Assembly: GCA_001949185.1 (NCBI GenBank)
Contig: BDGG01000004.1
Span: forward strand, 1,978,278 to 2,042,277
Source of the DNA: Ramazzottius varieornatus
Lineage: Eukaryota; Tardigrada; Eutardigrada; Parachela; Ramazzottiidae
Length of the DNA: 64,000 nt
Reading direction: 5' to 3'
A program made the translations under genes and the position numbers. Of the stretch, positions 10,430 through 22,300 are shown piece by piece. Within the stretch, counting starts at the first letter, position 1. Each line of letters starts with the position of its first letter. Below the pieces are notes generated by a model, which saw only the letters and a list, made by a program, of their open reading frames with translations, had not been told where the DNA came from and did not search any database.

Positions 10430-13356
10430 TATGTCGGCAGAGATCTCACAAATAACATCCGACTAGTAAAGTCTGAAGACTGTAATTTCCCTACTGGACG
10501 ATCGGCAAGTCAGTGGGTCGGAAAAGTCAACATCCGTTCATGACAACCCGCCAGGCAAATTCATCTAATATGCAGATGATTTGGAATCAGGATATGGCAA
10601 GCACATTCTCAGCAAGCATCAGTCCTACACAACGCTGCCTTAACTTATCACGCTTGCAGGTCGACAAAAAGGACAGCCATGTTCAGTCGCGGACTACACG
10701 GCTCGCTACAGTGGTCGCCGAGCGGAAGGACGTGAACCAGATACGGGAAACCCTGACGTAATCAGAACGGGGGTCTGATTGATGAACCCAACGGAAGAAA
10801 GAATTGCTTCGCTGGGATTTGGTTCCAGCTGAGCGGCGATGACACTTTTGACAATGCACTGATCTGTTGAGGGACTTCCTTCTAAACGCCACGTACCCCT
10901 TCGAAACACGGCATTTAAAAATTGAAATACTATGTCAAACAGTCAATTAAAACAATACGATACGACGAACGATGACGGAGAGGATTCCACGAAAGCTTGG
11001 TGGTGGTATCAAGAAGTTGATGATGAAGATTCTGCATATGCCCAGTGATCCATGCCAAGTAGAGTTGCATGCCCGCAATCTGCCTTCAGCATCAGCCAAA
11101 AAAATTCTACATCTGGTGTCCTCCCAGCCGCGCAGACTCTGTTTGACTTTCCTATATTCGTTACTTCACAAACAAATATCTCCACTCTCTATAAGACGAT
11201 TTCGTGCTATTTTAGAAACACTCACAGTCTTGACAGTCTACAAGGCTAAAGTCGTTCGAGCTCGTTCCTTCTTCTTGCTTGGGCCGGTCGCTCAACCCTC
11301 CGTATCAACAGATCCGAAGAGCCCGCAGTCCTAGCTCTGCGTTTCGACAATCGACAAAGTTTTAATTAGACAGTAATGGGTCGCATAAAATCGATTTACA
11401 TCCCGAACTTTTAAGAAAGCCGAAATGAATCCAAATTAAAGTGCCCGACAACGCAAGCTTTTTGCAGTAAACCTTCAACGAGCTCGCCGCAAGCTCTCGA
11501 CTGTATTACCATGACGGTCTTTCAGTACGTACGCTGCACAACAGCGCCATCTAAAGACGACCACATCCACCGACAGAGGGCGCTGTTGGTTATCAGAAGA
11601 CAGTTTTCCTTTCCGTGTCGATAAAATAAATTGATTTCTCGCTTCCTAAATCCTTCCAACTGACAAACTTATACTTCCAAAAAAAAATATCGAGAAGCAG
11701 ATTAAATCCGTAGAAAAGTAAACGTCGTAGGGTACAGTGGTCGAACGAAATTTCTCCTTACGGGAGACCCTTTAGCGCCTTATGTAACAAATCTTGTTAG
11801 TATATTATTTTGTTCATTAAATTTTTATCATTTTCCAAATTCGAAATAAGAGTCATGACAGATTGTTGAAGGTTTCTGTTTAATAACGTAGATTTGACGG
11901 AAACCCACGCTAGGTTTGACTGCTGATCTACAGCGTCAGATCGTCGATCCCCACAAAAACGAGACGGCTTTACAAGCAGAAACAAAAACCTAAACAGTGC
12001 GAGTGACATTCGAATCTAATTAGAGCAAAGTTTGACCCACATATAATATAATCGGACAGAAGCACATGATTCACCATATCAGACCACCACAAAGCCAACG
12101 AGTCGACGGCAACCGCAGTCAAATTATATCGCCAGAGATAAAAATCAGCATAAAATATAGCACACGTTTTATCCAATTTTTCTCATGTGGTCGGCTACGG
12201 CCTACGCCACACAGCACACAAAACTTGTGTAAGAAGTCATTGACTTCGCGACCTTCAAAACTGCAAAGACAGGCTCTCCGTGTAAGACTTTCTCCGAAGC
12301 CTTGTTCGAAGTTACGAGGCAGGCTATCAGTCCAAAGGAGTAAAGCTGAAACCCTGAGGCAACGAGAAGCTCGAACACCGAAATCTAGCGAAGCAGGCTT
12401 TCTCCACAACTTGTGCTAGAGCCTTTCCGGTTTCGCGCGATTCATGCGGTGAGATTAGACCCAAGTACCCTCGTAATCACGAACTAGAGAAAACTTCAAG
12501 TGCAATCCATCAAGTAAGGACGGAAGAGATTTGAACAAAACGCTGGTCTGACTATTTGACACGGTCGTTGCACTAAACGCCTGCTCAAAAGTTTGCTCGG
12601 TGTAAGCAGGGATTTGCGCAGATTGAGAGATCGGATGTTGGTTGTGGGTTTCTCGCGGTAGACCAACAGGAAATATCAGCGTAGGACATGCCATCAGAGA
12701 ACCGTACATATCAAGTACCGACAAACCGTAAAGCCTTTACTGGACACTTGTCTGAAACCGAGAACGCTCTTTTTCAAGATGAAGGCTCGACATCCGATGT
12801 CACCGGCGGGTTACGTAATACCGTGACGTCTATTCATGTTCTATGCGGTCTTCTGGTGCGTGAGAAGTTAGATTATCGGCTATAATGTGGAGTGGGCAGG
12901 TACTCGCCAGATCGCCGCGCTCTCGCTATCAGTTCTCCATCTCGACAGCCTTACAAATAGCCGCGTTTTGGTTTTACTTTCAGCCAAGAACTCTTTCGTC
13001 GCAGTTCTTGCTGGTGTTTGGTTGGTGATCGACTGGTGCATACAATCCGTATGCAACCGTGCGGCACCATTTTGTTGATTGTCACTTGTTGTACTTTATT
13101 CTTTCCACATGGCAGACGTTACTAACCTACATAGTTTAGCTTTTATCCCTCCCAATTAATCTGTATCTAATCGTTCTTACCTCCATCACACCGACTACCC
13201 CCGTCCGAAGCGTCCACTTGCTCTTCCTTTCCGCTTGCAACCGCCCACTTTTCAGCGTGATTGTGGCCCATTTTTCGACGGCACTGAAACATGCAGCAAA
13301 ACACGTGAATGTCCTAGATCGTCCGATCAACACGAGACCGGAACCCCCTACCGGTA
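10430..13356. other. 2.9-kb intergenic region, no gene recognised
   Basis: This lies between the divergent starts of the second receptor (-) and the P450 (+). Overlapping frames of 60-150 codons occur on both strands, but none shows family motifs or a consistent splice structure. The longest, on the minus strand at 13136-13585, overlaps the start of the P450 and looks like a shadow. No tRNA or other RNA gene was recognised. Confidence 0.45.
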
Positions 13357-16300
13357 ATGTCTCGGTTATGGCCAGTACTGAAATCAGCCCAGCCAGCAGT
13401 AGCCTCCGCAGCAACAGGTGGTTGTCCATTTGGCGGAGCACGCAGCTCCCAAGTGTCCCCTGCGATTTCCTCCGCGCGGTCAGAGTCGACTCTTGCTGAT
13501 CTTTCCGATGGTTCCCTATTTCCCCAGCAACCTGTAAGCATGCAAATACAAAAGAATATTGCGAGTGAAGGGCAAAATCATGCATGAAATTTTAGGCCGC
13601 CGCGCTACCAGTCAACGAGATACCGGGACCGAAAGGACTGCCGCTCATCGGAACGCTTTACAATTACATCAAAAAGAACGGATTCAAATTCAATAAATTA
13701 TTCGAGGTGAGTACTGTCACCTTTCAACTGGCACCTTAAAACACCACGTTTTTCGGAAGATCAATCAAACAACATTATTTTGAACCGACCAAAACGGTAT
13801 AAAAAGCTACTCAGTTCTATAGTATGAGTACTCTGAATTTGTAAAGGAAAACCCCGTTTTATTTTCTCTTGAAACCCTGTCGATTCGATTTACAGGCCCA
13901 TGCATATCATTTTGAAAAGTACGGACCCTTCTTTCGTGAGAACATTGTGGGTAGGAAATTCAATGTGCTGCGAGACCTGCGTGAGTGGAGGACCCAAGTC
14001 ATCCAACAAGAACCAAAGTGCCCCCAGAGAGTTGCCCTGGAACCGATGGTCCGTTACCGGAAAATGAGGAATCTCAGTCAAGGCCTGGTGAACTCGTAAG
14101 TGCAGCCGATCTCAAATCTTAGATGTGCAAATTTATTCAAAAATAATTCACAAGTAAAACGGGCCGCTATTTGAAGTCGGAACCGGACATCCGGTCCGGC
14201 GTCCCATAGTACGTCACACACATCTTTGCCTTTGTTGGCGTCTAACTTGCGTTGAAGAGCCGCCTCCTTACAAGGGTACTTCGCTCTGAGCCTGTAATCA
14301 CAAGCCTGATGGGGGATGAGAGGAGAAGGTTCTGTTTTCTCTTAACTAAAACTGTGTCTGGCAAGAAGTACTCGCCTGCCGCTCTGTTGCGCTATCCGGA
14401 TGTCCGGTTCCGGTACTCGGTGGCTATCTGGTTTGGTACCTGCACGCTGCAGAGCACTGACAGTCTGTGGAAATTGCCCGAGTACCCATATTAGTACCAC
14501 GTTTCGATATGCGGGATGAATCAACTGAAATGACTGCCATCTCAAGTGGCGCACGTTTTGGTTGTTAATGGTTGCAGTGTGCGCCCCTTGGGAAAATGAT
14601 CTGGTTCAAAACATTTACCCGCATGTACTTTAAAATCCCGATTATTTCGAACGGAATTTTAGTACGTGTGTACTAAAATTCTGTTCGAAATGATCGGGAT
14701 TTTAAAGTAGTACGTCTGAAAGCCGGTCCAAAGTCTCTATGCTAGCTGTCCCAGACCAAACTTCTATTGTTTTGCTTAGACGCTGACCTGCCGGAAGCTT
14801 GAGGTGACCACGGCGAACTGGTGAAACTACTTTAGGCCAATCATTGCTTGCTCTTTGTGTTTCCAGACAGGGGGAAGAATGGTTTCGTTTCCGATCAGCA
14901 TTCGACAAGAAACTACTGGCGCCTAAAGAAATCGAATGTCACTTTGAGCCGCTGTCAAGTGTAGCTGATGACTTCATCACACACCTCCAGCACGCTGCCG
15001 ACCCGCAGACTGGCATTGTCTACAACATTGAAAATGAAGTCTTCAAATGGTCACTCGAATGTAAGTTAAAACTTACAGCACCACATGTCGTCTTCATAAA
15101 GCCCACTTACCGTCTTGATTCTTGCAGCTATTTGTGCCGTCCTCTTCAGAAGCCGCCTCGGCTGCTTTCAGGATCCACCATCACGTGATGCCCAGGAATT
15201 TATCTCGAACTGCCGCAGGTTCTTCACCACTATGCAGACTCTTATGTATGAGCCACCCTACAAGAAGTGGTTCTCGTCGAAGACCTGGGATGAATTTGTT
15301 ACCTGTTCTGATGCTCTTCTGCAACAAGGGATCTCTATGACAGAGTCAGTGCCTGAAGAATCTCTTGCCCATTATTTCCTTCGAGATTCCAAGCTGAAAA
15401 GAGAGGAAGTTGCACTCAGTCTACTGGATCTGATCATTGGAGCAATGGAAACGGTAAGTCCACACAGGAAACCCGTTTGCCGATATTGTAAGATAGCTTG
15501 ATGAGAGACCACAACAGCTGAGCGAACCACCTTCCGCCTCCGGCAGCTAACGACACGTTAGGTAATCTGTCATCTTTTCATCCGGTTCACAGCAGCAAAT
15601 TATTACGCCGATTTGGGTCACGGTCGCCGTGAAGTTCTTGCAGCGTCAAATTATCAGTAATTACTCCTCCATCTGCAAAAACTTTACGTACCTAGGAAGA
15701 GAAACGTTAGTAAATCGAAATAAACAAACAGATGGGTTTTAACGTTTCCAAATTACGATGAGCGATGACAGACTACTATCACTTTCACCAAAGAATGCTG
15801 CGAAGCTCTTGAGCTTCGTGTTACGAACCCCATGCACATATTCAAAACACAGTTTGAAATACAGGGCAAGCGCTCGACTATCAATCTGTCGAGGTAATTT
15901 GCAGCTACTTCTTCACTTCAGAAGGCGGTTGCGTTCTAGTCAATCAGCAAGTGGAAAAGCTTGATGTGAGTTGGTGTAAAGTTATCTTACCTCTACCAAA
16001 ATGTGGGTCGCCGAAAGCGTTGCTCTTCCATTACATAACTCAGGACATTGACCGCAGCGGAATGTGCTCTTGCTTTCGCTGTCCTTGTGGGCTTGAGGAT
16101 TGTCTGCAACAGGAAAAATCCGTCAAAATGAAAAGAGTAAAACTCACAGAAGCTATACTAGCCCCTACCGGGATGTTTGCTTCAGAGTACGAAGACGGTG
16201 ATCTGGAGCCTTTACTGCCTAGCGCAGTGGCAGGATGCGCAAGAACGGATAAACAAGGAAGTGACTCGAGTGGTTGGGAACCGACCGCTGCAGCTGGGTG

Positions 16301-16896
16301 ATCTGAAAGACTTACCTTTGGTCAAAGCTTCCCTGAAAGAGACCCTTCGTTTGTATCCTGCCCCGTTTGTCATCAGCCGCATCATGCAACGCGATACTAA
16401 TGTCCGAGGATACAACGTACCGGCCGGGGTGAGTGATTACCTGCGAGTGAACGATCGTAGTCTTGAACGGGTTAACTTTGCAGGAAGAAGTAGTTATCAG
16501 CCTTTGGGCCATCGGACACGACGAAAAGCTGTTCCCGGACCACAAGAATTTCATACCTGAACGGTGGCTGGAAGAGGAGCAAAGCGAGGGACAACGAATG
16601 TACAACAGTCTCCCATTCGGACATGGACGACGAATGTGCATTGGTCGGCGCATTGCCGAAATGGAAATCTACATTCTCCTCAGCAAGGTACGTACCTGAC
16701 CTCGAAGGCTCATACGCATTCGAAATCTGAAACAAAAAAGCGTTAATGTAGTAACTCTGATTCGCAGCTGGCAGCTCGATGTCGGTTAGAGTACCCAAAT
16801 ACTGAAGCGGTGGAGCCCATTATCGAAATGACGCTGGCCCAAGATCGGCCAGTCCATCTCCGTCTATCCAACAGAAAGCTGGAACCACCGACATAG
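13357..16896 (+). CDS. Mitochondrial-clan cytochrome P450 (8 exons)
   Basis: Haem-thiolate monooxygenase, predicted in the inner mitochondrial membrane and fed by adrenodoxin. Exons: 13357-13533, 13596-13706, 13896-14095, 14867-15060, 15128-15453, 16186-16428, 16484-16687, 16768-16896; 1584 nt, 527 aa. Seen: an N-terminus without a signal anchor but rich in Ala, Ser and Arg (presequence-like), the proline region IPGPKGLPLIG, I-helix GAMETS (Glu in place of the usual Asp), K-helix ExxR in LKETLRLYP, PERW, and the haem motif FGHGRRMCIGRRIAE, whose extra arginines are typical of mitochondrial P450s. Introns 3 (771 bp) and 5 (732 bp) are long; intron 3 carries a foldback element at 14626-14709. 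The substrate cannot be told from the sequence. Mitochondrial P450s of invertebrates include steroid hydroxylases and detoxifying enzymes. It is convergent with the cystine-knot ligand gene. Confidence 0.93.
14626..14709. repeat. 84-bp near-perfect palindrome (foldback/MITE-like) in P450 intron 3
   Basis: The arms begin TACTTTAAAATCCCGAT and end in its reverse complement. They are about 38-40 bp with only two mismatches, around a centre of a few bases (cgtgtg). No coding capacity. Confidence 0.9.
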
Positions 16897-17322
16897 ACCA
16901 CTGATCTCTCCAGGTTACAACTCCTCAACTCGAGCTTTGTTGAACAGTATTCACTAGACGGCAAAGCGGTTGTTCATCCAGTACCCGTTGACTAGTGGAT
17001 TGATTAAGTTACGTTGTTGAATTTGCATGTCAGTTGCACCTTTATAACATTTGGACCAATTCTAAAACGCTGCTTTAAGGGCGGAAATATACATAGTAAT
17101 GTAGTATACGTATACAGTAGCTGAACTATTTAAATTAATAAAAGCCCTGGTGAGAAAGACATTATCGAAAGCGTCTCACTCACACCAACAGTTCGTCCAT
17201 AGCGCGAAACAAAATATTATTTCTCTGTACATCACTTAGTCTTACTTGAAACCAGCATCAAAACCTGCTGTTTCGGCTCCACGAAGCGTCCTGAAGAGCT
17301 GCTAGAAAGCTCGAAGCCCCCT
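16897..17322. other. Convergent 3' region between P450 and the cystine-knot ligand gene
   Basis: 426 bp with no coding signal. It contains the P450 3' UTR and its AATAAA, and must also contain the 3' UTR of the minus-strand ligand gene. Confidence 0.6.
17137..17142 (+). terminator. Polyadenylation signal AATAAA for the P450 gene
   Basis: AATAAA lies 241 nt after the P450 stop codon, in AT-rich sequence, on the same strand. Confidence 0.65.
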
Positions 17323-17960
17323 CTATGGCGTGGGATTCCGTTTACCGCATTTGCAGTCCGACACAATCTTCTGGTCCACCCAAGGCAACTCGGCAGGGTC
17401 CTTGCTGTTCAGATCCACGCAGGGATCCGTTGGCCAACGTACCACCAATACTGTAGCGCTGACGGGAAGACATTCATACAGACCACCATAGCATCTGAAA
17501 TAACACACCCACACCCCAATCAGGAAACGCATTCCATCATACCTATATATTACGATGTAACCACCAGTACAGTAACTGACATTTTCTCCGTGCAGGATCC
17601 AGATTTGATATATTGAGGATAGAATTCCTTATCCAGCTTTATCCACTCTGGTTTAAAGCCACAGTCGAACGGGGCAGAAGTGCTGTTTGACAAAACTGAC
17701 AGCTGGCGTTTCCTTCGAAGTGGTTGCAGTTCTGGAGGCTTGTCAAAAGACATCTGGCTGGACGACACACGAGGAGAACTTTGTATCTTGCTGCGCAATC
17801 CATTCTCGTCCCGAACACATTTTCTTACCGGTCCCGACAACTGACCAGCAGCGCGGAACCGATCGTCCATTGTCAGGACTACGGATAACAACAAAAGAAA
17901 TATTGGTAACAGACGCGTCTTCAATTCACCGTGAGCACGCGTAGGCAGCAGCAGATACAT
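17323..17960 (-). CDS. Secreted cystine-knot ligand of noggin/trunk/PTTH type (2 exons)
   Basis: Predicted secreted precursor. Exon 1 is 17581-17960 and exon 2 is 17323-17494, giving 183 aa. Seen: a hydrophobic signal segment (LLPIFLLLLSVVL), a polar propeptide, a furin-like site LRRKR, and a mature part of roughly 90 aa with seven cysteines. Its spacing resembles the C-terminal knot of noggin and of the insect trunk/PTTH ligands: an early Cys, then LDKEFYPQYIKSGSC, CYGGLYECLPVS, a VVRW strand, and the ending DCKCGK. Noggin binds BMPs; trunk and PTTH activate the Torso receptor kinase. Which applies here is not decidable from the sequence. Exon 1 could instead end at 17554 with a gtaata donor, adding nine residues between the second and third cysteines; the gtcagt donor used here gives the tighter C-x4-C spacing. 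It is divergent from unc-13. Confidence 0.72.
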
Positions 17961-19369
17961 CCATCCAGTTGAAAGGCATCGCCGTTCCTTCGAGTGTCCA
18001 CGTTACATCATCAGATTTTCCGCGACTTCTCTAGATTATTTCATCTGAAATCAAAACAGATAGAAAGGTCGGAAGAGTCTGTGAATGATCTCGAATGGGA
18101 GCTTTGAAGTATGGACAGTGTCCGCCGTCTGAGCCACTGAATCCGAATGAGATAATTGAGATTGCGATTAATGTTGAATCCCGCAAGGGCTACTACAGCT
18201 CTCGCAACCCACGCTCCGCCGACCACTCCTTCCGCTCCGTGACCACCTCACACTGAATAATCGGTTAACGTCAGCACGCCAGCGGAACGGACTTATCCTC
18301 GCCTGGTGTATGGTGTATCGCATCACCGCCACCGGCGTTCCCCGCCCAAAAACGTTGATTAAAACCAAAACAAAGGTTCTAATTTCTAAATTTTGTGATT
18401 CCTGAAGCATCTCGGAATTCGGAAACACGTTTCACTGCAGGAAGAAAGGAGGCTAGCGGAGCATAGAATTTTGAACAGCCTGGATTCTGGCGAACCAGTA
18501 AGCATGGGAGGGCGGGAGGAACGTACGCTGGTCCCGATCTACACAGGATCAATCGGCAAAGAATAGACTGGACAGGAAGAGCTGGGATCGATAAAACCTG
18601 CTATTCATCAAATTCCAACGTGACGCAGCTGATCTTACGGCCCACCCATCATCCCACGTCCCGGATCTTGTGTGACGCACCAGAACACTGACATCGATCT
18701 GGATTCCTCTTGTTACTAGTACAGCGTGTGTATACGTTTGGACCTTGTCGCCGTGTTCCGTACAAGTCCAAATTTCTCGCGCTGCATTTCGTGCTCCTCC
18801 ACAGAGAGTCTGGGAGCATCGCTAGCGATCAGTATTGTGGGGCTCACAAGTGAGTGTGAGTCAGAGACGTAGAGTCCCGAATCTCTATTAGCTTCCGTTT
18901 ATGCAGGAGCAGACCGCATTCCAGAAAGGCCAACGCACCAGTTTTTGGCATCATTCTCCCGGATATATGTTCCACGGACACATCGTCATCACCTTTGGTG
19001 TTTGACAGGTTTGACTATCGTCGAAGTGTTTCTCCTTCCTAAACAAGCCTAGTATGATCTATCACCTTATCCCAATCTTCGTCTGTCACTGTACAGCAGG
19101 AATAACTGGAGTAGCCCCTCCGTTCAACGTGCGTGGTATTATCGCTCTGTATGAATATAGATCATACTTTCCATTGTCGTGCCTTATTATACTTTCGAAC
19201 AATCCCTCCTTGAACTCTTGAATATTCTTCGGATTATTCGTAGATTCTTGCTCGTCGGTCGGCAATCTTCCGCAGCGTTACTACTTGTGTCATCCTTGGT
19301 TAAGCTGGCCTGGATAGTCCGATTTCCCTGGTGTAAAGGCAGCTAAAATATGATTTGGAAGTAATTATT
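17961..19369. other. Divergent promoter region between the ligand gene and unc-13
   Basis: 1.4 kb without a recognisable gene. It lies between two outward-facing start codons, so it should contain both promoters and 5' UTRs. Confidence 0.5.
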
Positions 19370-22300
19370 ATGTCCTTACTTTGCGTCACTGGTGAGTACT
19401 CTTTCCTGTACTTTTGTCGACTGTGCGGTCGGCGTCATGTCGAGCCCGGTGCACAGAATTTGCACTAATACTTGGCCATATTTTTAATGGTTGTTGTCGT
19501 CTGTGCTTGAATTGGGGTGCAGTGATGTGGAATGACTGTATGGGTGCAGGACGATGACAACTTACCCACCAAATTCAAGAATCCTACACACTTGCTCCTT
19601 TTTCATTTGATTTGTAATCTTTGGACAAAATTAAAAAATTGCATTTTGCTTTTCAGTGAAGAGAGGACGACTGAACGGGCCTCCAGGTACGACAAGGATT
19701 GTGTTAACAGTTATGGTAAAGGGTGTCACGCCGTCAAAAGGAGAAAACGCACACGTGTGTCAAAACTGCTGTTCCATAGCTCTTCAAAATCCGCCAGTAT
19801 TTTTTTCCTGTATTTTTATGCGACTTTTTTCCAGTTCGAAAAATTGACTGGCTAGAAAGAGATGAGATATTCTCTCCAAGTCTTCCAAAATTGCGTGAAA
19901 ACGTCTCCCTGAAAGGCTGAACCTAGAGTAAATCTCTCGAACCCAATCCAATTAACCTACGATAAATGTGAAAATACCGAGCCAAGTTTATTGTGCAGTG
20001 CATAACTCACGAGTTCCCCCGAACGGCCATTCTTCCTTTTGTTTTCGGTAGTAATTCCCGCCTAATCAATGGCGGTTACGCACAGTCGCAGACGTGGTTG
20101 GTAAAGTGATAGTACTTGTGCTAAATTTGCTCCTTGCAATTTCAGACCGATTTAATACATACGTCACACTGAAACTTGAGAATGTGAAGAGCACAACAAC
20201 CGCGGTGAAAGGATCTCAACCATGCTGGGAGCAGGAATTTATATTGTAAGTGCTTTTGGAGACCCAGTTGCAATGTTAAATACCGATAATCAGGTGGGAA
20301 TCGGCTGTGGGGCTCAAAGCGCCTAAAGTTGTTTTGAGTGGGTGTATTTTCATGTACGGTTCTTGCACCAGCTTTTTTATACCGCTGTCACGCTCTTATC
20401 GATCGTTTTCTGAAAATGAGATATAAATTGGTCAGGAAGACAAGTGATTCGTGAAATTTGCCGAGATTTCCGTGCTTTCGAACGGTTCCAACTTTGGCTC
20501 TCGATAACGTTCTTCCTTACCGTTTCTGAGCGGTACCTTCTATACAGTAAGACGTGTTTTTATCGCAGCGAAACGAATCGACTGGACACCGGCCTGGCTA
20601 TCGAGTTGTGGAACAAAGGGATGCTATGGGACCGGCTGATCGGGACTTACTGGTGGCCTTTGATGTCCATCCCGCATTCTAATGTCGAAGGACCCGGCAA
20701 GTGGATCTTTCTGGACGTCGAGTTCAATCTGCATGATGGCGAGGTGGTGGGCACGCACTTTCCTTCGGGTCACAGCCTTCACATCGACAGCCGCTTTGAA
20801 CTGCCTAATGGTATCATTACGTAACTTCTCTTGTGACATGAACAGTTCTCATTTTGAATTTGGAATATGCATGAATTTCCTTAATCTGATCCTCATGTTT
20901 ACAGACATACCAGAGGCGGAGGCCATGGAGCTCCAGAAGAAACTGGCCGTGCTCAATCAAATTATGGACCAAGAGCTGCAGACCATACAAAAGCAACAGC
21001 GCCAAAAGGCACCCTACGTGCAAAATGGTAAGTCGCATCTTCCTTGATTTTTTCAATTAACAAAAGACTACCAAAAGCTTAGAACTCATTGTTTTGGAAA
21101 TCCGTCGTGCTTCACGATATATTATTTTGTTTTACCATAGGCATCTCGGAAGACTCCGATTACACCAGTGACGTCAACTTCCCCGTGCATCACCATCATC
21201 AAAACAGCTCAGCTAGCCAGTACGCCAGTTCCTTTCGCCGAACCGATCGTCCTCCAATGCAGAAACAACGCTCAGCTCTGCCGCCTTACTATCCTCCGGT
21301 AGTCAACAAAGCTCCCAGTTTCGAGGACAGTAGTTTCGAAACGCAGTATCCACCTGAACAGCACGGCCATGACAGGCATCAGTACCCCGAAGACACACGC
21401 TCGGTCCACCGCAGCAACAGTAATGCCTCGGAAGTTCTCTACTACAACAGTCGCCCGAAAGACAGGTACAGTCTTGGTGAAAGCATGTATTCTTTGACTG
21501 TTCTTCGGTTCTCTTGTAATGGGCTTTCTTCTTGTTGAAACGTAGGCTTCACCCAGCTTACCAAGATAGGTACGATCTCAGTTTCATATTCACTAAAAAG
21601 CAATCAGGCAAATATTTCTGTTTCAGCCGTACTCCCTCGCCGGATGTACCGGCCTATCAGGATGAGCCTTCACCCGTCGAAGTCGATGATCGTCGGATGG
21701 ATGGAAGATACAGTAGACCCTCGTTGGGTTACGGCAATTTTCCCGATCGCCAAGAAAGGTGAATGTGGCTTCTACATTCAGTAACTAACAGTGATATTGT
21801 TCCGATGGGAGTTTTGTGTTTTATGGTTATGCTTGTGAAAATTACTAACTTACCTGGTGACTTTTCGTTAGACTTAGTTTTCAATCGGAGCAGTATTACG
21901 AAGAGGATGAGGGGGATCATCATGCGGACATCGCGTCGTTGCCGGAACGTCCTGATGATATCAGTCGCGATCGACGCTTTTCCAATCATCTGTCCGTCGA
22001 ACACGATCGTTTAGACGACAACCTAGCTTCACCCGAGCCTTCCTACCAAAGTTCTTTCGAAAACCATGATGGAGTGCCGCATAGCTCGCGATATATTTCT
22101 GAGCGAGGAGATACGCTAGAGTCCACCTTCTCTCACCCCGATTATCAGAGGTGCGAAACGGTTCCCTTGTTTCGATTCGCCAGTTTTATCAGAATTTCCT
22201 TTCGTTCTTTAGCGAGGAGCACTGGGACAGAAGTGAGGACCCGCCAGAAACCTTCAGACCCGGTTCGTCGTACGAGCAGGAGGCCGGCCTGTCCACAGAC

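Noticed and set aside
12066-12420. Possible RNA gene in the 12-kb intergenic region
   Set aside because: Some paired segments are visible, but no tRNA cloverleaf or other known RNA signature could be built.
13136-13585. 149-codon minus-strand frame
   Set aside because: It overlaps the first exon of the P450, whose frame is confirmed by splicing into conserved sequence.
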